Assembly (NCBI GenBank): GCA_002501845.1
Contig: DAOL01000096.1
Span: 1 to 7,088, forward strand
Length of the DNA stretch: 7,088 nucleotides
Direction of reading: 5' to 3'
DNA from: Nitrososphaera sp. UBA217
GTDB lineage: Archaea; Thermoproteota; Nitrososphaeria; Nitrososphaerales; Nitrososphaeraceae
The notes beneath the pieces are model-generated. The model was not told where the DNA came from. It made no database searches and saw only the letters and a list, made by a program, of their open reading frames with translations. The position numbers and the translations under genes were made by a program. How positions within the stretch are numbered: position 1 is the stretch's first letter; every line of letters starts with the position of its first letter. This document shows, in pieces, positions 1 to 5,771 of the stretch.

Positions 1-66
1 CTCCTTCAAGATGAACTACGGATTCCTAAAGATAGGATAAAGGTTGAAGAGTTTACAGGTTATTAG
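1..66 (+). CDS. C-terminal tail of a gene cut by the window edge; possibly a ferredoxin reductase-like oxidoreductase
   Basis: Frame 1 is open from the first base to a TAG at 64-66 and encodes 21 residues ending in KDRIKVEEFTGY. The mix of charged and hydrophobic residues reads like a genuine protein C-terminus. The pattern 'L-x-x-E-L-x-I-P-x-x-R-I-x-x-E-x-F' resembles the final strand and helix of FNR-type NAD(P)H/flavin oxidoreductases, whose C-termini often read 'GVPxxRIxxExF'. That assignment is an inference from a very short piece. The stop is followed by noncoding sequence and repeat copy A, consistent with the end of a transcription unit. It could also be a chance open frame, since only 21 codons are visible. 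Confidence 0.4.
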   Translation, partial: LLQDELRIPKDRIKVEEFTGY

Positions 67-104
67 CCCCAAGCATGAAACCCAGTAAAGTGATTCCAAA
101 ATAA

Positions 105-205
105 TGGGCCCAAGGGTCTGTGAACTAAATTTGACTCGATTTGCGGGCTCTAAGCGAGTGGTTTGCGTGACGATAACGGGTTGCAGTGGATAACAGGTCT
201 ATCGT
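105..205 (+). repeat. Dispersed noncoding repeat, copy A
   Basis: The core at 105-150 matches 5976-6021 (copy B) at 42 of 46 positions without gaps. Both begin TGGGCCCAAGGGTCTGTGAA and end in GGGCTC. Weaker similarity continues for about 50 bp with small gaps (for example TGCGTGAC here and TACGTGAG in copy B). The repeat lies in the noncoding gap after the gene ending at 66. Reverse-complemented, its edge reads CCCTTGGGCCCA, like the acceptor end of a tRNA gene, but no cloverleaf can be formed. The right boundary is approximate. Confidence 0.75.
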
Positions 206-272
206 AAGGGAAGAGCATCTGTATTACATTCGCCCCTATCCCGTCTAGGTCGGACCCCTCATACGCAAATCC

Positions 273-286
273 ATTTCGGCCGAAAT
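273..286. promoter_or_regulatory. 14-bp perfect palindrome upstream of the 481-aa gene (candidate operator)
   Basis: ATTTCGGCCGAAAT is a perfect dyad with no spacer. It ends 20 bp before the TATA-like box and 48 bp before the ATG at 334. Its position fits a dimeric regulator acting upstream of the archaeal basal promoter. The sequence shows only the symmetry; binding is inferred. Confidence 0.35.
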
Positions 287-305
287 CGCTTGACGCGGTA
301 AATGC

Positions 306-312
306 CTAAATA
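306..312 (+). promoter_or_regulatory. TATA-like box for the 481-aa gene
   Basis: CTAAATA is centred 25 bp before the ATG at 334. That distance would place transcription start at or next to the start codon, as in leaderless archaeal mRNAs. No Shine-Dalgarno-like purine run precedes the ATG, which agrees with a leaderless message. Confidence 0.4.
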
Positions 313-333
313 GTTCGATGGGACGTTTTAGTC

Positions 334-1779
334 ATGGAAACACAGCCGCAGGAATCAGGAAATAGCTTCGGGGTTCAAGGGCGGTTCACGTATGCAGATT
401 ATTCTCCACTTGAGGACAATAGGAACCTTGTTGAGATTATCAAGGAGTTCGTGGTTCTCGCGTCGAAGGCAGGAAGGATTGACGTTAACAACAAAAAGCT
501 CATCTCCTTGGCCAATGATTCCGACAGGCTTCGCCAAGACATTATTGCTGCCATCAAGAGCATCAAGACCGACACGAGCCAGACCATGGAAAAGTTCCAC
601 GACGAGCACGCAGATGTGCTCTCTAACGACCTCCTGACAAGGGGTTCGTCGCTATTGATAGAAACCAAGAACTCTCTGTCTGAACTGCTGAACAACACCG
701 AGTCAGGCTTTGACCAGCAGCATGGCAAGTACAAGGAGAGGATAACTGCCAGGATCGGCGAAAACAATATGACCACTTTCAATCTTCTTGAGTCGTGGCT
801 GGCGACGGACTTTATGAGCCTCCCGCGTCCGATCCTGCTGCATCTTTCCATTTCAGTCAGCGCGTCTCTTGATCGGAAAGCCGGCAAGGGTTACGAGTTA
901 TTACGTCGCTGCACGTCTGCGACTGATGAGAAAGCCGCGCCGGGGAAATCAGAGTCGCTGCAGTTCGAATACAATTTCCGAATAGACTCATCTGAGCTTG
1001 AGTTCTGGAATTTCAGGAGGAATGTGACTGACCTCGGCATCAAGGAGCTGATGCTGCCAGTCGGAATGAAGGCGCCGGTTTCAGAGAAGCTTAAGCAGAC
1101 CTTTAGGTTCGGATCGCGCAGGGATGTGGAAGTGATGAAGGAGCCAGAGTTTGTAAAGACCGACGAGTACGTTCTCGTTTCAGCAAGCCTCCGGGCAGAA
1201 AAGGTTCTGGTGGTTGAGCTCGCCCGGGACCCTTCAAAGGTCCAGCAAGAGGGCGATCTGTTCAGGTTAACATACGATGTTGGCAGCCTTTCGAACACGC
1301 GGGAGAGCGCCGGCGCTGCTGGCAGCCCAAAGATTGATTATATGTCAAGGGAGGGGATGGCTACCGAGTCGGACCTGCTCCAGATGTCTGACATTAGGTC
1401 GCGAGCGGATCTGTCAAAAATTCGGCTTCTAGGCGCCGCTATACTTGCAAGGGTCAGAATGTTGCAAGATCCACAGGTCTTGAGATCAAGGGGAAAGCTG
1501 GTCGAGCTCCGCACAGGAAGCAGCCGCGTGATCTTTCCATCCGACCTAGAATCCGGTCAGTATTCTTCGCTGTTTGAATTTCTCGAATCGATCGCGGGTT
1601 CGTACGCGCCGTTTGTGAAAAAAATGCATGAAAAAACTTCAATGAGCGGCGAGCTGATACTGCGCGAAGAGCTCGGTGGTGGACAGAGGAAAGAATATTC
1701 GGTCCGAACAAACGACCTCAGGTCCCAGCTTGCCGAAACAGAACATGGAAGGACCATAGCGATAGCGCTGGGTCTGTAG
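334..1779 (+). CDS. Uncharacterised 481-aa protein with a helical N-terminal half
   Basis: I do not recognise this family. The ATG at 334 is supported by a TATA-like box 25 bp upstream. Residues about 29-155 are rich in charged and Leu/Ile heptad-like patterns (NLVEIIKEFVVLASKAGRID, then KKLISLANDSDRLRQDIIAA) and probably form long helices or a coiled coil. Residues about 205-315 look beta-rich (LQFEYNFRID, DEYVLVSASL, EKVLVVELA). Residues about 350-380 and 405-435 look helical. There is no signal peptide, membrane segment or Cys/His metal cluster (one Cys, C193), and I see no NTP-binding or catalytic motif. It is probably cytosolic and structural or interaction-based. It stands alone as a monocistronic gene flanked by repeat-bearing noncoding DNA. 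G+C is fairly high (36 of 60 bases at 901-960). The coding frame is convincing; the function is unknown. Confidence 0.85.
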   Translation: METQPQESGNSFGVQGRFTYADYSPLEDNRNLVEIIKEFVVLASKAGRIDVNNKKLISLANDSDRLRQDIIAAIKSIKTDTSQTMEKFHDEHADVLSNDLLTRGSSLLIETKNSLSELLNNTESGFDQQHGKYKERITARIGENNMTTFNLLESWLATDFMSLPRPILLHLSISVSASLDRKAGKGYELLRRCTSATDEKAAPGKSESLQFEYNFRIDSSELEFWNFRRNVTDLGIKELMLPVGMKAPVSEKLKQTFRFGSRRDVEVMKEPEFVKTDEYVLVSASLRAEKVLVVELARDPSKVQQEGDLFRLTYDVGSLSNTRESAGAAGSPKIDYMSREGMATESDLLQMSDIRSRADLSKIRLLGAAILARVRMLQDPQVLRSRGKLVELRTGSSRVIFPSDLESGQYSSLFEFLESIAGSYAPFVKKMHEKTSMSGELILREELGGGQRKEYSVRTNDLRSQLAETEHGRTIAIALGL

Positions 1780-2138
1780 CCCTCCGCACACAAAGCCTAG
1801 AGTCGTTTGTCATCCACTTTATCGGCATGAAGCAAAATAGAATCGCGGATATTCGGCAGGCACCAGAGGGAACGAAAAGAGGAGTACCAATAATAGCCAT
1901 ACCTCCTCTTGCTCTAAGTCGTAAGACCCATTTAAGCTCAGCAAAAACAAATTAATAATCTGAAGATATCCAATAGCAAGTTCGAGAAATGAATGTGATT
2001 CATTTTTGCTAGAAGCATTACCTAGGAATTTCTTCGATGTTATGTAATACAATCGCTTTTGAGCTTTTGGCTATTACTTTAGGGACACGGACGATTGCTC
2101 CGTGGATAGCTGTCTAAAAGTGGACCAAAACCTTCTTT
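1780..2138. other. Noncoding stretch with no recognisable gene
   Basis: This gap follows the 481-aa gene. Open frames exist on both strands but are short, lack family motifs and have no promoter-like upstream sequence. It becomes A/T-rich from about 1890 to 2085. The only notable string is at 2055-2079, which resembles 6073-6094 at the 3' end of the Asp-box gene. It may be decayed former coding DNA, but I cannot show that. Confidence 0.5.
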
Positions 2139-2330
2139 GCAGCCCGGAGGTTTGAACCGAAAATGACATGATTGATGGGCCCAAGGGGATATGGCACCTT
2201 TTTTTACCGAAACCGGAAAACGTACTGAGCCGCAGCTGGCTTGAACCCATGAATTATGGGCCGAGAGGGATTCGTAAAGAAAACGTCCGCTTTCATGGAC
2301 TCGTATCGGTTCGCAGTTGGCTCGAACCCT
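2139..2330. repeat. Repeat copy C with several tRNA-3'-end-like strings
   Basis: Three kinds of repeated sequence are packed here. TGGGCCCAAGGGG at 2176-2188 shares the start of copies A and B. TTATGGGC with GAGAGGGA, then a CGT(A/G)A-type string and GAAAA (about 2254-2284), matches 6012-6048 of copy B with small gaps. CGCAGCTGGCTTGAACCC (2231-2248) recurs at 2312-2329 with two C/T changes, and a looser version lies at 2139-2157. On the minus strand, CGAATCCCTCTCGGCCCA (2272 down to 2255) looks like the T-arm and acceptor 3' end of a tRNA gene. No complete tRNA can be folded. The block starts just downstream of the minus-strand monooxygenase stop. Confidence 0.55.
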
Positions 2331-2344
2331 AGTTGTTCGACATC

Positions 2345-3394
2345 TCAACCATCTCTCCCATTGTTTCCAACAATTTCTTCGCGAAGTGCGGGACCGACGC
2401 GTGTCCCCAACAATTCGATAGCTCGCATGAGCTTCGCGTGAGGTAATGACGCTGCGTTCATTTGAAAAGTGATGCGGGAGATGCCACCGAGCGCCTTGCT
2501 GTGCCGAACGATCTTCGCCACCGCATCATCCGGATCGCCGATGATAAGTGCGCCTTGTGGACCCATCTGAGCATCAAAGTCCGCACGCGTCATTGGACGC
2601 CATCCGCGCTCCTTCCCAACCTCGGTCATGGTATGAGCGTAGCCTGGAAAGAAGTCATCGACTGCCTTTTGCCTCGTTTCCGCTACATAGCCCTGCGAAT
2701 GTATGCCTACCTTCAATTGGTCGGGTGAATGGCCTGCGCGCCTGCCAGCCTCTCTGTAGAGATCGATGAGTGGCCGGAAGCGGCGAGTTTCGCCGCCTAT
2801 GATTGCGACCATCAGTGGGAGTCCAAGCTCTCCGGCACGGACGAATGATTCAGGGGTTCCACCAACGCCCAACCAAATCGGCAAAGGGTTCTGCAAAGGT
2901 CTCGGGTAGACTCCCTGCCCACTGAGGGTAGGCCGATATTTGCCGGACCAATGGACGTGCTCATTGTGACGAATCTTCAGCAGCAGGTCGAGCTTCTCTG
3001 CGAAAAGCGAGTCGTAGTCTTCCAATCGCAGGCCGAACAGGGGAAACGCCTCGATTGATGAGCCGCGGCCCACAATCATCTCCGCACGACCTTGCGACAG
3101 AAGATCGAGGGTTGCGAATTCTTGAAACACCCGTACTGGGTCGGCCGCACTCAGTACCGTCACGGCACTATTCAGATGTATACGCTTCGTTCGTCCGGCC
3201 GCCGCTGCTAGGATGACGGCAGGGGCCGAATCGAGGAAATCTCGGCGGTGATGTTCGCCGACCCCAAATGCGTCCAAGCCGACTTGATCGGCGTGCTCGA
3301 TTTGTTTGACCAAGTCCTGCAAACGCTCAGCTGGGTTAATCGCGCGGCTGGTTTCGTCGAATGCCGCTGCTGCTGTATCAATTCCGACTTGCAT
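2345..3394 (-). CDS. LLM-class (luciferase-like) flavin-dependent monooxygenase
   Basis: This 349-aa protein belongs to the bacterial luciferase-like TIM-barrel family. Members use reduced FMN or F420 to oxidise small organic substrates; neither substrate nor cofactor can be read here. Hallmarks include GVGEHH at residues 44-49, a strand with SAVTVLSAADPVRVFQEF (77-94), the family signature LDLLSQGRAEMIVGRGS (96-112), LPIWLGVGGTPES (171-183) near the flavin-binding side, and a C-terminal GDPDDAVAKI (286-295). Length is normal and no key segment is missing. It starts 31 bp after the upstream Rieske gene, so the two are probably co-transcribed. No membrane segment is present, so it is probably cytosolic. 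G+C is markedly higher than in the Rieske gene (35 of 60 at 3061-3120 against 22 of 60 at 3661-3720), which suggests recent acquisition, probably from a bacterium. Confidence 0.93.
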   Translation of the reverse strand: MQVGIDTAAAAFDETSRAINPAERLQDLVKQIEHADQVGLDAFGVGEHHRRDFLDSAPAVILAAAAGRTKRIHLNSAVTVLSAADPVRVFQEFATLDLLSQGRAEMIVGRGSSIEAFPLFGLRLEDYDSLFAEKLDLLLKIRHNEHVHWSGKYRPTLSGQGVYPRPLQNPLPIWLGVGGTPESFVRAGELGLPLMVAIIGGETRRFRPLIDLYREAGRRAGHSPDQLKVGIHSQGYVAETRQKAVDDFFPGYAHTMTEVGKERGWRPMTRADFDAQMGPQGALIIGDPDDAVAKIVRHSKALGGISRITFQMNAASLPHAKLMRAIELLGTRVGPALREEIVGNNGRDG

Positions 3395-3425
3395 GGAATC
3401 ACATTCTTACTTTGACTCTGTTTCC

Positions 3426-3812
3426 TTAGACCATTGTTTCATAGGTTGGCTGGTCATACGTCCTTATCTTGGATTGAATCTGGGCAGAATGTGCAAAAAT
3501 CTTTTGCAAACTCTCCGGTATCGGTTCCGGAAACATTGATGGATCTAGAGACATTGGTTCTCCTACTTTCTTCCCCGTTGTAACATCAAACCTAGCCCCA
3601 TGTATGGGGCATGTTACAACCTTTCCATTCAGAGTACCCATCGAAAGTGGAGCGTTCATGTGACTGCACCTATCGCAAAGCGCATATATTTTGCCTTCAG
3701 AATTTGCAATCAATATTTCATTTTCCTTTATATCCGCATGTTTCATTTTTCCAACGGGGACATCCCTCACGTCTGAAATATCTACGAATTGTCGTTCTAT
3801 CTGATCCTTCAT
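3426..3812 (-). CDS. Small Rieske [2Fe-2S] ferredoxin-like protein
   Basis: The 128-aa product carries a complete Rieske centre. The first ligand pair is C49-S-H51 in CDRCSH and the second is C68-P-I-H71 in CPIHGARFD, separated by 16 residues, as in soluble Rieske ferredoxins and the small subunits of oxygenases and nitrite reductases. GTLNGKVVTCPIHGARFDV is the typical second box. It has no signal peptide or membrane helix, so it is cytosolic rather than a bc1-type subunit. A tail of about 40 residues after the domain (LDPSMFPEPIPESLQ onward) is longer than in most such ferredoxins. It is first in a probable two-gene operon with the flavin monooxygenase and may deliver electrons to it, though that pairing is inferred. 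The start is supported by a TATA-like box about 25 bp upstream with a dyad pair beyond it. Confidence 0.93.
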   Translation of the reverse strand: MKDQIERQFVDISDVRDVPVGKMKHADIKENEILIANSEGKIYALCDRCSHMNAPLSMGTLNGKVVTCPIHGARFDVTTGKKVGEPMSLDPSMFPEPIPESLQKIFAHSAQIQSKIRTYDQPTYETMV

Positions 3813-3832
3813 TGCGAGTTATACAGCGACGA

Positions 3833-3841
3833 GGTATTAAA
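3833..3841 (-). promoter_or_regulatory. TATA-like box for the Rieske gene
   Basis: On the minus strand this reads TTTAATACC, centred 25 bp before the ATG at 3812. No Shine-Dalgarno-like sequence lies before that ATG, so a leaderless transcript covering the Rieske and monooxygenase genes is likely. Confidence 0.5.
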
Positions 3842-3847
3842 GCATGG

Positions 3848-3883
3848 TAGTAATATCTTACTAAGTCAGTAATATTTACCTGA
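3848..3883. promoter_or_regulatory. Two related dyads upstream of the Rieske promoter (candidate operator pair)
   Basis: The first dyad is TAGTAA-TATC-TTACTA (3848-3863), with perfect 6-bp arms. The second, TCAGTAA-TATT-TACCTGA (3866-3883), is symmetric apart from one extra base in one arm. Both share the core AGTAATAT, with centres 19 bp apart. They lie directly upstream of the Rieske TATA-like box, on the side where an activator or a TFB/TBP-blocking repressor would bind. The role is inferred from position and symmetry. Confidence 0.45.
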
Positions 3884-4143
3884 CCTATTAGTTTAGAAAA
3901 TACTTGGTAGCCAATGTGTGCACGCCTCGCAGACCAAGTAAGAAATTGATACTGTTTCCATTGCTATATCTCCTCATTCTCCTCCACACGTTCAGCCATG
4001 GTAAGGCAGGCACTAACATTGATAGGCGCGAAAAATCAATAGTCCTTATTCACTTGTCGCGAGGCAACGAAGAATCGAAGGCAAGAATGAGCGAGCCGGG
4101 TGCACTCTATCGAGAAAGAAGCCGGATGCGATATGCGGCAAAT
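3884..4143. other. Divergent intergenic region with no convincing gene
   Basis: This lies between the leftward Rieske operon and the rightward 99-aa gene. A + strand frame from a TTG at 3904 to 4155 encodes a short hydrophobic stretch (KKLILFPLLYLLILL) followed by a basic, low-order tail. It has no promoter-like box at the right distance and no recognisable family, so I do not call it a gene. I see no RNA fold or repeat beyond the operator-like dyads to the left. Confidence 0.45.
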
Positions 4144-4150
4144 CTTATTT
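4144..4150 (+). promoter_or_regulatory. Possible TATA-like box for the 99-aa gene
   Basis: CTTATTT is centred 27 bp before the ATG at 4174, near the spacing seen at the other genes in this window. The match to an archaeal TATA consensus is weak. Confidence 0.28.
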
Positions 4151-4173
4151 CCTGATGCACCGCACCAACTGGA

Positions 4174-4473
4174 ATGTTTTCGGATGAAAATTTTGGGAAG
4201 GCGCTGGACTTCGTACGTCCAAGAGTCGACAAGTGGATAAAGGAACTGACTGAAGGATTCGAGGCGCTGAAAATAACGCCTCCCCAGAAGGACCTGATTC
4301 AAGGGCTGACAGCGGAGACAATGCTTTATAACACATTGATGCCAAACGACGAAATAGTCGCGGTGCTGGCAGGAATCATTCAAAATATCGCAACGAAGCA
4401 CTCCTACGGCAGTTCGCTGGATTGGGGCAAGAGGGAAAAGGCGTTTAGGAAGTATTCAGGAAAACAGGAATGA
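4174..4473 (+). CDS. Uncharacterised 99-aa helical protein
   Basis: I do not recognise a family. The product is short, charged and probably all-helical: DFVRPRVDKWIKELTEGFEAL (12-32) and NDEIVAVLAGIIQNIATKHS (58-77) can both form amphipathic helices, followed by a basic C-terminus (GKREKAFRKYSGKQE). There are no Cys residues, signal peptide or metal site. The second helix is hydrophobic but too interrupted to be a clear membrane anchor. Regular codon use, a clean ATG and a possible TATA-like box support a real gene. It ends 64 bp before the exonuclease gene, which appears to have its own promoter-like box, so a shared function is not implied. Confidence 0.68.
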   Translation: MFSDENFGKALDFVRPRVDKWIKELTEGFEALKITPPQKDLIQGLTAETMLYNTLMPNDEIVAVLAGIIQNIATKHSYGSSLDWGKREKAFRKYSGKQE

Positions 4474-4499
4474 GCTGGCCGATGCGCGGATCTAGCAAA

Positions 4500-4506
4500 T
4501 TTAATA
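4500..4506 (+). promoter_or_regulatory. TATA-like box for the exonuclease-kinase unit
   Basis: TTTAATA, preceded by an A-rich AGCAAA, is centred 35 bp before the ATG at 4538. Transcription would start around 4528-4530, giving a very short leader. It is the same string as the minus-strand box of the Rieske gene. Confidence 0.4.
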
Positions 4507-4537
4507 GCTGACCATGCCCTAGCAATGTTGAAACCAC

Positions 4538-5089
4538 ATGTCCAAGTCCAAGGAAGAGATCTACATTTCAGTAGACATCGAAGCCTCCGGCCCAATCCCC
4601 GGCGAGTACAGCATGCTCAGCATCGGCGCCTGCACGACAGACGACATCGACAACGGCTTCTACGCGGAGCTTCAGCCTATATCTGAGAAGTATGTCAAAG
4701 AAGCCCTGGATGTCTGCGGCCTGTCTATGGAAAAGCTCATGAAAATGGGCGTGTCTCCTCATGAAGCGATGCGCAAGTTCGCCGACTGGACAAAGTCAAC
4801 CGCGAGGGAAAGGAAGCCTGTGTTCGTAGGCTACAATGCACCATTTGATTGGTCGTTCGTAAATTATTATTTCATCAAGTTCACCGGAGAGAACCCGTAC
4901 GGCGTGTCCGCGCTCGACATCAAATCTGTCTGGCTTGGCATGGCAGGATCGACGTGGCTGGAGACTACCAAGACCAAAATAAAAAGAAGTCTCGGTCTCG
5001 AGATAGAACATACGCATAACGCACTTGACGACGCAAGGGAGCAGGCGATGATATTTGAGAAAATGCTCCGGCAATATGCAAAGAGCTGA
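4538..5089 (+). CDS. DEDDh-type 3'-5' exonuclease (DnaQ/RNase T superfamily)
   Basis: The 183-aa protein is a single exonuclease domain of normal size. ExoI is VDIEASGP, with metal-binding D13 and E15. ExoII is GYNAPFDWSFVNYY, with D104. ExoIII is HTHNALDDAREQ, with H160 and D165 in the H-x-A-x-x-D arrangement of the DEDDh subgroup. All four carboxylates and the general-base His are present, so it should remove nucleotides from 3' ends of DNA or RNA using two metal ions. Substrate preference cannot be read from sequence: proofreading-like, RNase T/oligoribonuclease-like and repair roles all remain open. It has no polymerase or helicase fusion. Its last codons overlap the start of the shikimate kinase gene by 14 nt, so the two are co-transcribed. 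Confidence 0.93.
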   Translation: MSKSKEEIYISVDIEASGPIPGEYSMLSIGACTTDDIDNGFYAELQPISEKYVKEALDVCGLSMEKLMKMGVSPHEAMRKFADWTKSTARERKPVFVGYNAPFDWSFVNYYFIKFTGENPYGVSALDIKSVWLGMAGSTWLETTKTKIKRSLGLEIEHTHNALDDAREQAMIFEKMLRQYAKS

Positions 5090-5771
5090 CGATAATACGA
5101 AGAACATTGTGTTAACAGGCTTCATGGGTGTGGGCAAGACGACTGTCGGCAAGGAACTTGCAAAACGGCTCGAAGCGGAATTTTTTGATACTGACGAAAT
5201 CATAGAGAAAGAGGAAGGCAAGACCGTAGCTGACATTTTTGAACAGGACGGTGAAGATTATTTCAGAAAAAGGGAGGCTGAAGTATTCAGAAGATTGATG
5301 GACAGAAATTCAGCAGTGATATCGACTGGCGGCGGAACATTTGAAAATCCCGATGTTAGAAGACTTGCAAAAGAAAGGGTCATTTCAGTCTGCCTTCTGT
5401 CCAGTGTGGAAGGTCTTCTGAAAAGGATGAATCAACTGAAGGAGGGGAGGCCGATGCTGAGGACCAAGACAGCGGAGGAAATCAGGGCGCTGTATGCGGT
5501 GGTCAGCGTTCTTCAGAATCGTCCGCAGCTCCTCGATCGTGCATATCCTGTCCTCTGCAAATCTCCTTTGCGGCGGCAGGGTCCTCCTTATTTTCTTCCA
5601 GTTAAGTACGGCGTCATTCATTTCCAGCAGGAGACGTATTACTTTCAGATATCCCGCGACCGTGCTTCCCGCATATTCCTTCTTTTCGACAAGCACCTTT
5701 TTCTCCTGGATGAACTTGATGATTTTCAATTCCGCCGCGATGGGATTCTCCTTCGCCGACTTGACGAATGA
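5076..5771 (+). CDS. aroK: Bacterial-type shikimate kinase, truncated and fused to antisense integrase sequence (probable pseudogene)
   Basis: Shikimate kinase phosphorylates shikimate at the 3-hydroxyl in aromatic amino-acid synthesis. Counting from the ATG at 5076, the P-loop is GFMGVGKT (15-22), the shikimate-contacting Asp pair is in FFDTDE (38, 40), FRKRE has F63/R64, the STGGGTF Gly triplet is 85-87, and the lid Arg is in GRPML (125). Homology stops after EEIRALYA (about 141). The expected R-x-P-x-Y segment, whose Arg binds shikimate, and the last helix are absent; the family is usually about 165-175 aa. The remaining ~90 residues are the antisense of an integrase relic and have no kinase resemblance. 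The frame stays open to 5771, so a protein could be made, but activity is unlikely. A TTG at 5055 is in frame, but the ATG fits the family N-terminus better. The P-loop type is the bacterial form; many archaea use an unrelated GHMP-type enzyme, so transfer is plausible. Confidence 0.8.
   Translation: MQRADDNTKNIVLTGFMGVGKTTVGKELAKRLEAEFFDTDEIIEKEEGKTVADIFEQDGEDYFRKREAEVFRRLMDRNSAVISTGGGTFENPDVRRLAKERVISVCLLSSVEGLLKRMNQLKEGRPMLRTKTAEEIRALYAVVSVLQNRPQLLDRAYPVLCKSPLRRQGPPYFLPVKYGVIHFQQETYYFQISRDRASRIFLLFDKHLFLLDELDDFQFRRDGILLRRLDE

Noticed and set aside
2199..2205. T7 run as a + strand terminator for the 481-aa gene
   Set aside because: It lies about 420 bp past the stop codon and inside a repeat-rich block, so it is too distant to assign to that gene.
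2139..2275. A complete tRNA gene on the minus strand
   Set aside because: T-arm and acceptor-like strings are present, but no anticodon arm or matching 5' acceptor strand pairs at the right distances. Only fragments can be supported.
2079..2348. 89-aa minus-strand open frame overlapping repeat copy C
   Set aside because: It is low-order and rich in Arg, Ser, Pro and Cys, as expected from translating repeat DNA, and it has no recognisable domain.
3904..4155. Possible 83-aa + strand small membrane protein from a TTG start
   Set aside because: It has only one short hydrophobic stretch, a disordered basic tail, no family motif and no promoter-like box at the usual distance. It also uses a rare start codon.
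4036..4401. 121-aa minus-strand frame opposite the 99-aa gene
   Set aside because: It is antisense to a better coding frame, Cys- and Arg-rich, and lacks any motif.
5499..5771. C-terminal 90 residues of the kinase frame as a new functional domain
   Set aside because: The same DNA reads on the other strand as a recognisable integrase, so this part of the + frame is an antisense shadow. It has no domain-like pattern.
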